From assembly GCA_900491605.1 (NCBI GenBank), contig UESW01003828.1:899065-963064 (forward strand): DNA of 64,000 bases, written 5' to 3'. The position numbers were made by a program, and so were the translations under genes. Origin of the DNA: Calamus simplicifolius (Eukaryota > Streptophyta > Magnoliopsida > Arecales > Arecaceae). This document shows positions 9,212 to 21,525 of this stretch, one piece after another; positions within the stretch are counted from its first letter, which is position 1; the number at the start of each line of letters is the position of its first letter. The notes beneath the pieces are model-generated. The model did no database searches, was not told the DNA's origin, and was given only the letters and a program-made list of their open reading frames with translations.

Positions 9212-11687
9212 CTAAGGGTCATTTGGGGCCGGGTCATCGTCTTCAGGGACGTCATCAGGCTTCGCCCTTCAATATCCTCGAGGTCGTAGAGTTCTTGGAT
9301 TTTTTTCTTGCAGTCTTGGAAGCCGGCATTGTAAGCAAACGCCGCCGATTCGGCAAGCTCCTTATCAAAGGCTTTAGACTTCCTGAAATCCTCTACGGCC
9401 TCTGCAGCTCTTTTCTCCCCTCGAGGGCTTTCCGCTCGGACTCGATGGCCTCCCTCTTGGCCTCAGTCACCGCCGCCTCCAAGTCGGCAATCTTGGTGTC
9501 GGACTGGCGGGCGACCTCTTTGGCTGCGTCTATTTCAATGGAGGCGGAATCCAATCGAGTCTTCAAGACGCACATTTCTGATTCCACCACCTCCAGCCTT
9601 TCCTCGGCTATCCTTTGCTTTTCCTCGGCCGCCTGAGCGTTATCCAGCTCATTGGCTGCACGACGCTGGGCAACTTCCAGCGCGTACTCGGCCTTCTCGG
9701 CTCTCAGCCGGATGGCTTCGACTTCGCCCTTTAGGGTGGCCCGGGTATCCTCCAAAGCCATCTCTGCCTTTTCTACCTGGCCTGAAGGGATAGCATCTCC
9801 TCTCGCGACTGGTCGAGAGCAGCATCACTCAGGGTCCAAAGTTCCCTCATGGCGATCAGAGAGTTCAGTGCCTGGATGAATGTCAATGTTAAAAAGCAAA
9901 ATAAAACAAACGAAACAAAGAGGAAAAATGATAATGAAGCAAAGGCTCACCCAGAGGTGCCACCGACGCCTCGCGGAAGAAGTTGGCTCTCCCTTGATGC
10001 CGGAGAAACTCCTGCACCTCTACCACAGATGCTTCATCTAGGGCCCGCTCGGTCAGCGGCTGTGGTTCGCTAACAGTGATTGGAAGGAAGGGTCGACGCC
10101 CCTCCTTTCCCTCGGCACGGGGGCCGCGGAGGAAGATTCCGCCTCCGACTCTGCTGCCTCTGACCCCTTGGCTGGTGGAGGCGCTTCGGTTGTTGCCCCT
10201 ACGGGAGGCAGGATAGCTGCGGGAGTTGGCTCTATTGGTGCGGGGACCTGCTCCGTCTCCACGGCTTCAGGCTGGGGGTGACGGTGCTTTTGCAACCAGC
10301 TCTGGAGAATGATCGAGCAGGATGATAGGAGGAGCTGGAACTGAGGGAGATCTTTCTCTTATTTGGCTCCGCCCGTCTTCCTCGCCGGCCTCGGCCTTTA
10401 CCATGTCTCTCTTGGCGGGCTCGTCGATTTGGGCTCTGGCTGCCTCGCACACGTGCGGGGATTCTACAATTTTGGCCCTTTTGGCATCGGCCTCCCCCGC
10501 GTCGGCCCTTCTAGTGTCGGCCTTCTTCAAAATCTTAGCGCGCAGGGGCTTCACAACTCTAGCCCCTCCGGCATCGGCCCCTCCAGCGTCGGCCCTTCCC
10601 GCATCGGCCCTCCCCGCGTCGGCCCTTCTTAGGACTTTGGCAACGGCCCTCCTCTCGGCAAGGGACTTATTCCCCGTTGCCTTCCTCTTCTTAGTGGCCG
10701 CTTGCCTAAGCTCGCGAAGCGATGGCGCCATCCCTATAAAGACGGAAGATGAATAAATAAATAAAAAATGAATAGATAAATAAAAAAAAGAAAGTGGAAG
10801 AAAAAGAAAAGAAAAAAAGGAAAAAGGTGGGTAATTAAGTGCTCACCACCAGAAGCGATTAGGCCGACGAGACGAAGGTTTTCATCAACCAAAAGCTTAT
10901 TGCATCGAGGGACATCGGCAGTCAGAAGCTGCCCGAATGCCATTCGATCTCTTGGAAGGATAGAAGAATCCCTATTGGCATCAATGTTGGGTGTCCCCCA
11001 GCTTCCGCGCACCCCACCGATATCAGCAAAAAAGAACTTATCCTTCCATCCTTTAACGGAGGTGGGAAGGTACAACTTGAGGATCCTATTGGACCTAGGA
11101 GTAAAGGACCACCAACATGATTGCTTGCGGAGAGTATAAAAACTGCGGAATAAGGAGATGCTGGCCTCTATGCCTTGCAGGTGACAGAGAACCAGAAAGC
11201 TGACAATGGTTCGGATTGAGTTAGAAACTAACTGGGAAGGTGTTAGAGAGTATCGGTCCAGAAGATTGAGGATGAAAGAATGGATAGGTAGCCGAAGTCC
11301 GGCCTTAAAGAAGGCTCCATACATGGCAACTCTTCCGGGACGGGAAGGGTTACCCTGTCATCAGGAGCAGGATAGAACAGACGAAGGCTTGGCGGAAAGC
11401 TATACCTAGCTTTCAGATTTACTATGTCTTGAGCAGACATAGTGGAAGCAGTCCCTTCGGGGGACTCCTTGGCAGCGCTGGAAGGACCAGCAGCCATCGG
11501 ACGGCTTCGGGCGGAAGTCTGCCCGCCGGTCAGACGACTCCCGGCTACGGGCGTCTGACCGGCCGCTGTTCTGGCAGGGAATGATTGGAGGAGGGGGTAG
11601 ACCACTGGCTTGGTAAGGAAGCGAAGTTTGAGCAGTGGGGGAACGATCCCCGGAATCAGAAATAGAGCAAGAAGGCGAGGAAGCCAT
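9212..11687 (-). pseudogene. Antisense gene, unit 2
   Basis: Same three-exon plan as unit 1: exon 1 11687-10847, exon 2 10733-9951, exon 3 9871-9212. The combined length corresponds to about 760 codons. The Transposase_28-like part is uninterrupted from 11324 to the exon 1 donor (GAFFKAGLRLPIHSFILNLL, then GVRGSWGTPNID). The N-terminal 110 codons are in another frame because one base is missing near 11347. Exon 2 holds RADAGRADAG repeats (about 10570-10640) and a Pro/Ala/Glu-rich tract. Exon 3 encodes the coiled coil (LRAEKAEYALEVAQRRAANE) with a small frame break near 9417. The protein has no visible catalytic motif. A DNA- or protein-binding accessory role is only a guess. Confidence 0.82.
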
Positions 11688-11827
11688 GGAGACTAACCTG
11701 GAAAACTCGAGCTAGGATCGAAGGAGCACGAAGAGAGAATAAAACACGGGAGGCGGACGGACGCTTGCGGACTCGAGAGGAAGCAGTAGCGTAAGAGAAG
11801 GGAAGATGGGAGGATAAGACGATTTTT

Positions 11828-11840
11828 CTCTTATAGCCCC
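11828..11840 (-). promoter_or_regulatory. TATA box of antisense gene, unit 2
   Basis: The minus strand reads GGGGCTATAAGAG about 145 bases before the antisense ATG at 11687, as in the other units. Confidence 0.6.
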
Positions 11841-12134
11841 ATTTCAAATCATCCTATGGCCGTCCGTTCTGGCCATGTGTCCACCTTCAAATGGAAGGCG
11901 CTTCGGCGGCCTACCGGCGCGAAAAACACGAAAAGCTCCACCAATAGAGAAATAGCGATGGCCTTACCGCAATGATGACGCTCGCCTTTTACGACTCACT
12001 ACTCGAGAAAATCCTCCCAATCCCAACAGCCCGGACAGACAAAATGATGGCGCGAGAATTGGCCGCCCAGAAGATATTAACACCAATTTCGCTGGTGATT
12101 GTGCGCTCACCCATCTCAGGGGCGGGGGGGCATC

Positions 12135-12932
12135 TGATACGGCTGACCGTCTTCTCTGGTGGTATTATCTTTTGCACGATTTCGGAGATAATGATGTGAC
12201 AGCAAAACTCAGAAAAGGAACTTTGGCTCCGGCCTTTGGCTCCGGCCACCAGCGACGGCCTTCGGCTCCGGCCTCCCGCGATGGCCTTCGGCTCGGCCTT
12301 CGGCTCCGGCCTCCAGCTCGGCCTCGGCCTTCGGCTCCGGCCTCTAGCCGGCCTTCGGCTCCGGGCTCCGGCCTTTGGCTTCGGCCTCCGACGGCCTTTG
12401 GTTTCGGCCTCCAGCAACGGCTCCGGTCCTAACTTGGTGCCTTTTTCGCATACACAATGACCCGCCTCAGGCAACGGATCTCGAGATTCGAGGGCTATTG
12501 CCGTGTACCTCGCTCACTAAAATCACGGGCAAGTGCTGCCACGATCGGCAGTTACCGCTACAAGCGGCCCTCATCCAGCAACGGCTTAACCACTCGCCGT
12601 TCAAAGAAACTTATCTCAACAAGGAAGATTCGATGGTTCCAACAGAACGAGATAAACGGGATCCCCCAAACAGTTATAAGAGGAGGACTCGAGCTCAATG
12701 CAAGGATCTCTCTCTCTCATCTACCACTCTCTATCTCTCAACTCCTATCTCACTACTACAGAACTGAGCGACAAGTTTACTAACTTAAGCGTCGGAGGGT
12801 CCTCACCGGGAGCACCGGCCGGGGACTTCTTGCAGGGTTCCGAAGAAGGGAGACGACCCTTCCATCCCACTTGGAAGCCCACAACAAACCTCAGCATGCC
12901 CGTCGCTCAATACGGTTGATTTGTCCGCATCA
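12135..12932 (+). mobile_element. Tat LTR, unit 2 (798 bp)
   Basis: It begins TGATACGG after the same polypurine tract and ends CCGCATCA. TATA box TTATAAGAGG at 12674-12683. It is longer than its sisters because the GGCTCCGGCC-type repeat tract in U3 (12225-12425) is expanded. Confidence 0.8.
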
Positions 12933-13105
12933 GCGTCGGCACTAAAGACCGGCTTTCAGCGTCGGCACTAAAGACCGGCTCCGCGTCGGCACTAAAGACC
13001 GGCTCTCCGCGTAGGCACTAAAGACCGGCTCCGCGTCGGCACTGAAGACCGGCTCTCCGCGTCGGCACTAAAGACCGGTCCTTCGCATCGGTGCCAAAAA
13101 CCGGC
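12933..13105. repeat. GC-rich minisatellite, unit 3
   Basis: About seven copies of the CGTCGGCACTAAAGACCGGC-type unit, directly abutting the LTR end. Confidence 0.88.
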
Positions 13106-13325
13106 TCCCTGCCCGGTAATTCGGGACAATGTTTGGGCGCACAGTCACATTTCGCGCGACCTATCTAACGAGGCACCATTGGTTGGAGATTCGCGACAAC
13201 TCACCCAGCTAAAGCTGATTATAACCAAAGGCACGCGATGAGGGTTAAAATATTCATTGATGGCTAAAAGTTTACAAAATTGCCGACCTGAGTCGGGCTT
13301 AGAGCAATACAAAAAAAAAAAACTG

Positions 13326-15847
13326 CTAAGGGTCATTTGGGGCCGGGTCATCGTCTTCAGGACGTCATCAGGCTTCAGCCCTTCAATATCCTCGAGGTCG
13401 TAGAGTTCTTGGATTTTTTCCTTGCAGTCTTGGAAGCCGGCATTGTAAGCAAACGCCGCCGATTCGGCAAGCTCCTTATCAAAGGCTTTAGACTTCCTGA
13501 AATCCTCTACGGCCTCTGCAGCTCTTTTCTCCGCCTCGAGGCTTTCCGCTCGGACTCGACGGCCTCCCTCTTGGCCTCAGTCACCGCCGCCTCCAAGTCG
13601 GCAATCTTGGCGTCGGACTGGCGGGCGACCTCTTTGGCTGCGTCTATTTCAATGGAGGCGGAATCCAATCGAGTCTTCAAGACGCACATTTCTGATTCCA
13701 CCACCTCTAGCCTTTCCTCGGCTATCCTTTGCTTTTCCTCGGCCGCCTGAGCGTTATCCAGCTCATTGGCTGCACGACGCTGGGCAACTTCCAGCGCGTA
13801 CTCGGCCTTCTCGGCTCTCAGCCGGATGGCTTCGACTTCGCCCTTTAGGGTGGCCCGGGTATCCTCCAAAGCCATCTCTGCCTTTTCTGCCCTGGCCTGA
13901 AGGGATAGCATCTCCTCTCGCGACTGGTCGAGAGCAGCGTCACTCAGGGTCCAAAGTTCCCTCATGGCGATCAGAGAGTTCAGTGCCTGATGGAATGTCA
14001 ATGTTAAAAAGCAAAATAAAACAAACGAAACAAAGAGGAAAAATGATAATGAAGCAAAGGCTCACCCAGAGGTGTGCCACCGACGCCTCGCGGAAGAAGG
14101 TGGCTCTCCCTTGATGCCGGAGAAACTCCTGCACCTCTACCACAGATGCTTCATCTAGGGCCCGCTCGGCCCAGCGGCTGTGGTTCGCTAACAGTGATTG
14201 GAAGGAAGGGTCGACGCCCCTCCTTTCCCTCGGCACGGGCCGCGGAGGAAGATTCCGCCTCCGACTCTGCTGCCTCCGGCCCCTTGGCTGGTGGAGGCGC
14301 TTCGGTTGTTGCCCCTACGGGAGGCAGGATAGCTGCGGGAGTTGGCTCTATTGGTGCGGGGACCTGCTCCGTCTCCACGGCTTCAGGCGGGGGTGACGGT
14401 GCTTTTGCAACCTGCTCTGGAGAATGATCGAGCAGGATGATAGGAGGAGCTGGAACTGAGGGAGATCTTCTTTCTCTTATTTGGCTCCGCCCGTCTTCCT
14501 CGCCGGCCTCGGCCTTTACCATGTCTCTCTTGGCGGGCTCGTCGATTTGGGCTCTGGCTGCCTCGCACACGTGCGGGGATTCTACAATTTTGGCCCTTTT
14601 GGCATCGGCCTCCCCCGCGTCGGCCCTTCTAGTGTCGGCCTTCTTCAAAATCTTAGCGCGCAGGGGCTTCACAACTCTAGCCCCTCCGGCGTCGGCCCTC
14701 CTGCGTCGGTCCCTCCAGCGTCGGCCTTCCCGCGTCGGCCCTTCCCGTGTCGGCCCTTTCCGCGTCGGCTCTCCCCTCGTCGGCCCTTCTTGGGACTTTG
14801 GCAACGGCCCTCCTCTCGGCAAGGGACTTATTCCCCGTTGCCTTCCTCTTCTTAGTGGCCGCTGCCTAAGCTCGCGAAGCGATGGCGCCATCCTTATAAA
14901 GACGGGAGATGAATAAATAAATAAAAAATGAATAGATAAATAAAAAAAAGAAAGGGGAAGAAAAAGAAAAGAAAAGAAGGAAAAAGTGGGTAATCAAGTG
15001 CTCACCACCAGAAGGGATTAGGCCGGCGAGACGAAGGTTTTCATCAACCAAAAGCTTATTGCATCGAGGGACATCGGCAGTCAGAAGCTGCCCAAATGCC
15101 ATTCGATCTCTTGGAAGGATAGAAGAATCCCTATTGGCATCAATGTTGGGTGTCCCCCAGCTTCCGCGCACCCCACCGATATCAGCAAAAAAGAACTTAT
15201 CCTTCCACCCTTTAACGGAGGTGGGAAGGTACAACTTGAGGATCCTATTGGACCTAGGAGTAAGGACCACCAACCTGATTGCTTGCGGAGAGTATAAAAA
15301 CTGCGGAATAAGGAGATGCTGGCCTCTATGCCTTGCAGGTGACAGAGAACCAGAAAGCCGACAATGGTTCGGATTGAGTTAGAAACTAACTGGGAAGGTG
15401 TTAGAGAGTATCGGTCCAGAAGATTGAGGATGAAAGAATGGATAGGTAGCCGAAGTCCGGCCTTAAAGAAGGCTCCATACAAGGCAACTCTTCCGGGACG
15501 GGAAGAGGTTACCCTGTCATCAGGAGTAGGATAGAACAGATGAAGGCTTGGCGGAAAGCTATACCTAGCTTTCAGATTTACTATGTCTTGAGCAGACATA
15601 GTGGAAGCAGTCCCTTCGGGGGACTCCTTGGCAGCGCTGAAAGGACCAGCAGCCATCGGACGGCTTCGGGCGGAAGTCCGCCCGCCGGTCAGACGACTCC
15701 CGGCTACGGGCGTCTGACCGGCCGATGTTCTGGCAGGGAATGATTGGAGGAGGGGGTAGACCACTGGCTTGGTAAGGAAGCGGAAGTTTGAGCAGTGGGG
15801 GAACGATCCCCGGAATCAGAAATAGAGCAAGAAGGCGAGGAAGCCAT
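13326..15847 (-). pseudogene. Antisense gene, unit 3
   Basis: Exon 1 15847-15006, exon 2 about 14892-14066, exon 3 13986-13326. Exon 1 reads openly from MVYPLLQSFPAR (about 15764) through the Transposase_28-like part until one missing base near 15262 shifts the last third. Exon 2 is intact over most of its length. Exon 3 (from MTFHQALNSLIAMREL in the genomic frame) encodes the coiled coil. The exon 2 acceptor differs from the other units: the minus strand reads TTTATAAGGATGG instead of TTTATAGGGATGG. This moves the AG by one base and would shift the spliced frame. Function is unknown. Confidence 0.82.
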
Positions 15848-15990
15848 GGAGACTAACCTGGAAAACTCGAGCTAGGATCGAAGAAGCACGAAGAGAGAAT
15901 AAAACACGGGAGGCGGACGGACGCTTGCGGACTCGAGAGGAAGCAGTAGCGTAAGAGAAGGGAAGATGGGAGGATAAGGACGATTTTTCC

Positions 15991-16002
15991 TCTTATAGCC
16001 CC
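15991..16002 (-). promoter_or_regulatory. TATA box of antisense gene, unit 3
   Basis: The minus strand reads GGGGCTATAAGAGG about 145 bases before the antisense ATG at 15847. Confidence 0.6.
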
Positions 16003-16296
16003 ATTTCAAATCATCCTATGGCCGTCCGTTCTGGCCATGTGTCCACCTTCAAATGGAAGGCGCTTCGGCGGCCTACCGGCGCGAAAAACACGAAAAGCTC
16101 CACCAATAGAGAAATAGCGGTGGCCTTACCGCAATGATGACACTCGCCTTTTACGACTCACTACTCGAGAAAATCCTCCCCAATCCCAATAGCCCGGACA
16201 GACGAAATGATGGCGCGAGAATCGGCCGCCCAGAAGATATTAACACCCCTTTCGCTGGTGATTGTGCGCTCACCCATCTCAGGGGCGGGGGGCATC

Positions 16297-17057
16297 TGAT
16301 ACGGCTGACCGTCTCCTCTGGGTGGTATTATCTTTTGCACGATTTCCCGAGATAATGATGTGACAGCAAAACCCAGAAAAGAACTTTGGCTCCGGCCTTT
16401 GGCTTTGGCCACCAGCGACGGCCTTCGGCTCCGACCTCCCGCGATGGCCTTCGGCTCCGGCCTCCAGCGACGGCCTTCGGCTCCGGCCTTTGGCTTTGGC
16501 CTCCAGCGACGGCCTTTGGTTTCGGCCTCCAGCAACGGCTCCGGTCCTAACTTGGTGCCTTTTTTGCATACACAATGACCCGCCTCAGGCAACGGATCTC
16601 GAGATTCGAGGTCTATTGCCGTGTACCTCGCTCACTGAAATCACGGGCAAGTGCTGCCACGATCGGCAGTTACGCTACAAGCGGCCCTCATCCAGCAACG
16701 GCTTAACCACTCGCCGTTCAAAGAAACTTATCTCAACAAGGAAGATTCGATGGTTCCAACAGAACGAGATAAATGGGACCCCCCAAACAGGTATAAGAGG
16801 AGGACCCGAGCTCAATGCAAGGGATCTCTCTCTCTCTCTCCCTATCTACCGCTCTCTATCTCTCAACTCCTATCTCACTACTACAGAACTGAGCGACAAG
16901 TTTACTAACTTGAGCATCGGAGGGTCCTCGCCGGGAGCACCGGCCGGAGACTTCTTGCAGGGTTCCGAAGAAGGGAGACGACCCTTCCATCCCACTTGGA
17001 AGCCCACAACAAACCTCAGCATGCCCGTCGCTCAATACGGTTGATTTGTCCGCATCA
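16297..17057 (+). mobile_element. Tat LTR, unit 3 (761 bp)
   Basis: It starts TGATACGG after a polypurine tract (AGGGGCGGGGGG) and ends CCGCATCA. TATA box GGTATAAGAGG at 16790-16800. U3 GC repeats at 16388-16540. U5 GAGCATCGGAGGGTCC. Confidence 0.8.
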
Positions 17058-17215
17058 GCGTCGGCACTAAAGATCGGCTCTCCGCGTCGGCACTAAAACC
17101 GGCTCTCAGCGTCGGCACTAAAGACCGGCTCTCCGCGTCGGCATTAAAGACCGGCTCCGCGTCGGCACTAAAGACCGGTCCTTCGGGTCGGTGCCAAAAA
17201 CCGGCTCCTGCGCCG
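17058..17215. repeat. GC-rich minisatellite, unit 4
   Basis: About six copies of the CGTCGGCACTAAAGACCGGC-type unit immediately after the LTR end. Confidence 0.88.
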
Positions 17216-17424
17216 GTAATTCGGGACAATGTTTGGGCGCACAGTCACATTTCGCGCGACCTATCTAACGAGGCACCATTGGTTGGAGATTCGCGACAAC
17301 TCACCCAGCTAAAGCTGATTATAACCAAAGGCACGCGATGAGGGTTAAAATATTCATTGATGGCTAAAAGTTTACAAAATTGCCGACCTAAGTCGGGCTT
17401 AGAGCAATACAAAAAAAAAAAATG

Positions 17425-19918
17425 CTAAGGGTCATTTGGGGCCGGGTCATCGTCTTCAGGGACGTCATCAGGCTTTAGCCCTTCAATATCCTCGAGGTCG
17501 TAGAGTTCTTGGATTTTTTCCTTGCAGTCTTGGAAGCCGGCATTGTAAGCAAACGCCGCCGATTCGGCAAGCTCCTTATCAAAGGCTTTAGACTTCCTGA
17601 AATCCTCTACGGCCTCTGCAGCTCTTTTCTCCGCCTCGAGCGCTTTCCGCTCGGACTCGACGGCCTCCCTCTTGGCCTCAGTCACCGCCGCCTCCAAGTC
17701 GGCAATCTTGGCGTCGGACTGGCGGGCGACCTCTTTGGCTGCGTCTATTTCAATGGAGGCGGAATCCAATCGAGTCTTCAAGACGTATTTCTGATTCCAC
17801 CACCTCCAGCCTTTCCTCGGCTATCCTTTGCTTTTCCTCGGCCGGCTGAGCGTTATCCATCTCATTGGCTGCACGACGCTGGGCAACTTCCAGCGCGTAC
17901 TCGGCCTTCTCGGCTCTCAGTCGGATGGCTTCGACTTTGCCCTTTAGGGTGGCCCGGGTATCCTCCAAAGCCATCTCTGCCTTTTCTGCCCTGGCCTGAA
18001 GGGATAGCATCTCCTCTCGCGATTGGTCGAGAGCAGCGTCACTCAGGGTCCAAAGTTCCCTCATGGCGATCAGAGTTCAGTGCCTGGATGAATGTCAATG
18101 TTAAAAAGCAAAATAAAACAAACGAAACAAAGAGGAAAAATGATAATGAAGCAAAGGCTCACCCAGAGGTATGCCACCGATGCCTCGCGAAAGAAGGTGG
18201 CTCTCCCTTGATGCCGGAGAAACTCCTGCACCTCTACCACAGATGCTTCATCTAGGGCCCGCTCGGCCCAGCGGCTGTGGTTCGCTAGCAGTGATTGGAA
18301 GGAAGGGTCGACGCCCCTCCTTTCCCTCGGCACGGGGGCCGCGGAGGAAGATTCCGCCTCCGACTCTGCTGCCTCCGGCCCCTTGGCTGGTGGAGGCGCT
18401 TCGGTTGTTGCCCCTACGGGAGGCAGGATAGCTGCGGGAGTTGGCTCTATTGGTGCGGGGACCTGCTCCGTCTCCACGGCTTCAGGCGGGGGTAATGGTT
18501 CTTTTGCAACCTGCTCTGGAGAATGATCGAGCAGGATGATAGAGGAGCTGGAATTGAGGGAGATCTTCTTTCTCTTATTTGGCTCCACCCGTCTTCCTCG
18601 CTGGCCTCGGCCTTTACCATGTCTCTCTTGGCGGGCTCGTCGATTTGGGCTCTGGCTGCCTCGCACACGTGCGGGGATTCTACAATTTTGGCCTTTTGGC
18701 ATCGGCTTCCCCCGCGTCGGCCCTTCTAGTGTCGGCCTTCTTCAAAATCTTAGCGCGCAGGGGCTTCACAACTCTAGCCCCTCCGACGTCGGCCCTCCCT
18801 GCGTCGCCGCTCCAGCGTCGGCCCTTCTTGCGTCGGCCCTCCCCGTGTCGGCCGTTCTTGGGACTTTGGCAATGGCCCTCCTCCCGGCAAGGGACTCATT
18901 CCCCATTGCCTTCCTCTTCTTAGTGGTCGCCTGCCTAAGCTCGCGAAGCGATGGCGCCATCCCTATAAAGACGGGAGATGAATAAATAAATAAAAAATGA
19001 ATAGATAAATAAAAAAAGAAAAGGGGAAGAAAAAGAAAAGAAAAGAAGGAAAAATGGTGGGTAATCAAGTGCTCACCACCAGAAGGGATTAGGCCGGCAA
19101 GACGAAGGTTTTCATCAACCAAAAGCTTATTGCATCGAGGGACATCGGCAGTCAGAAGCTGCCCGAATGCCATTCGATCTCTTGGAAGGATAGAAGAATC
19201 CCTATTGGCATCAATGTTGGGTGTCCCCCAGCTTCCGCGCACCCCACCGATATCAGCAAAAAAGAACTTATCCTTCCACCCTTTAACGGAGGTGGAAAGG
19301 TACAACTTGAGGATCCTATTGGACCTAGGAGTAAAGGACCACCAACCTGATTGCTTGCGGAGAGTATAAAAACTGCGGAATAAGGAGATGCTGGCCTCTA
19401 TGCCTTGCAGGTGACAGAGAACCAGAAAGCCGACAATGGTTCGGATTGAGTTAAGAACTAACTGGGAAGGTGTTAGAGAGTATCGGTCCAGAAGATTGAG
19501 GATGAAAGGATGGATAGGTAGCCGAAGTCCGGCCTTAAAGAAGGCTCCATACAAGGCAACTCTTCCGGGACGGAAGAGGTTACCCTGTCATCAGGAGCAT
19601 GATAGAACAGATGAAGGCTTGGCGGAAAGCTATACCTAGCTTTCAGATTTACTATGTCTTGAGTAGACATAGTGGAAGCAGTCCCTTCGGGGGACTTCTT
19701 GGCGCGCTGGAAGGACCAGCAGCCATCGGACGGCTCCGGGCGGAAGTCCGCCTGCCGGTCAGACGACTCCCGGCTACGGGACGTCTGATCGGCCGCCGTT
19801 CTGGCAGGGAATGATTGGAGGAGGGGGTAGACCACTGGCTTGGTAAGGAAGCGGAAGTTTAAGGAGTGGGGGAACGATCCTCGGAATCAGAAATAGAGCA
19901 AGAAGGCGAGGAAGCCAT
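17425..19918 (-). pseudogene. Antisense gene, unit 4
   Basis: Exon 1 19918-19077, exon 2 18962-18163, exon 3 18083-17425. The Transposase_28-like part is open from 19554 to the donor and includes LDRYSLTPSQLVLNSIRTI and KDKFFFADIGGVRGSWGTPN. One missing base near 19573 separates it from the N-terminal MASSPSC-type start. Exon 3 has a two-base loss near 17787 (ESEMCVLKTR is damaged), so the coiled coil is in two frames, but its acidic end (DLEDIEGLKPDDVPEDDDP) is intact. Splice signals match units 1 and 2. Confidence 0.82.
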
Positions 19919-20070
19919 GGAGACTAACCTGGAAAACTCGAGCTAGGATCGAAGGAGCAGAAGAGAGAATAAAACACGGGAGACGGACAGACACTTGGGG
20001 ACTCGAGAGGAAGCAGTAGCGTAAGAGAAGGGAAGATGGGAGGATAAGGATGATTTTTCCTCTTATAGCC

Positions 20071-20082
20071 CCATTTCAAATC
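20071..20082 (-). promoter_or_regulatory. TATA box of antisense gene, unit 4
   Basis: The minus strand reads GGGGCTATAAGAGG about 155 bases before the antisense ATG at 19918. Confidence 0.6.
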
Positions 20083-20366
20083 ATCCCATGGCCGTCCGTT
20101 CTGGCCATGTGTCCACCTTAAAATGGAAGGCGCTTCGGCGGCCTACCGGCGCGAAAAATACGAAAAGCTCCACCAATAGAGAAATAGCGGTGGCCTTACC
20201 GCAATGATGACGCTCGCCTTTTATGACTCACTACTCGAGGAAAATCCTTCCCAATCCCAACAGCCTGTACAGACAAATGATGGCGCGAGAATCGGCCGCC
20301 CAGAAGATATTAACACCCCTTTCGCAGGTGATTGTGCGCTCACCCATCTCAGGGGCGGGGGGCATC

Positions 20367-21128
20367 TGATACGGCTGACCGTCTCCTCTGGGTGGTATTA
20401 TCTTTTGCACGATTTTCGGAGATAATGATGTGATAGCAAAACCCAGAAAAGGAACTTTGGCTCCGGCCTTTGGCTCTGGCCACCAGCGATGGCCTTTGGC
20501 TCCGGCCTTCGGCTCCGGCCTCCAGCGACGGCCTTCGGCTTCGGCCTCAGCGACGGCCTTCGGCTCGGCCTCGGGCCTCAGCGACGGCCTTTGGTTTCGG
20601 CCTCCAGCAACGGCTCCGGTCCTAACTTGGTGCCTTTTTCGCATACACAATGACCCGCCTCAGGCAACGGATCTCGAGATTCGAGGTCTATTGCTGTGTA
20701 CCTCGCTCATTGAAATCATGGGCAAGTGCTGCCACGATCGGCAGTTACCGCTACAAGCGGCCCTCATCCAGCAACGGCTTAACCACTCGCCGTTCAAAGA
20801 AACTTATCTCAACAAGGAAGATTCGATGGTTCCAACAGAACGAGATAAATGGGACCCCCCAAACAGGTATAAGAGGAGGACCCGAGCTCAATGCAAGGGA
20901 TCTCTCTCTCTCTCCCTATCTACCGCTCTCTATCTCTCAACTCCTATCTCACTACTACAGAACTGAGCGACACGTTTACTAACTTGAGCATCGGAGGGTC
21001 CTCGCCGGGAGCACCGGCCGGAGACTTCTTGCAGGGTTCCAAAGAAGGAGACGACCCTTCCATCCCACTTGGAAGCCGACAACAAACCTCAGCATGCCGT
21101 CGCTCAATACGGTTGATTTGTCGCATCA
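20367..21128 (+). mobile_element. Tat LTR, unit 4 (762 bp)
   Basis: It starts TGATACGG after the polypurine tract and ends GTCGCATCA. TATA box GGTATAAGAGG at 20866-20876. U3 GC repeats at 20458-20620. This is the last LTR of the array. Confidence 0.8.
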
Positions 21129-21300
21129 GCGTCGGCACTAAAGACCGGCTCTCCGCGTCGGCACTAAAGACCGGCTCTCAGCGTCGGCACTAAAGATCGG
21201 CTCTCAGCGTCGGCACTAAAGACGGCTCCGCGTCGGCACTAAAGACCGGCTCTCCGCGTCGGCACTAAAGACCGGTCCTTCGCGTTGGTGCCAAAAACCG
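21129..21300. repeat. GC-rich minisatellite, unit 5
   Basis: About seven copies of the CGTCGGCACTAAAGACCGGC-type unit directly following the LTR end. Confidence 0.88.
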
Positions 21301-21525
21301 GCTCCCTGCGCCGGTAATTCGGGACAATGTTTGGGCGCACAATCACATTTCGCTCGACCTATCTAAAGAGGCACCATTGGTTGGAGATTCGCGACAACTC
21401 ACCCAGCTAAAGCTGATTATAACCAAAGGCATGCGATGAGGGTTAAAATATTCATTGATGGCTAAAAGTTTACAAAATTGCCGACCTGAGTCGGGCTTAG
21501 AGCAATACAAAAAAAAAAAAAACTG

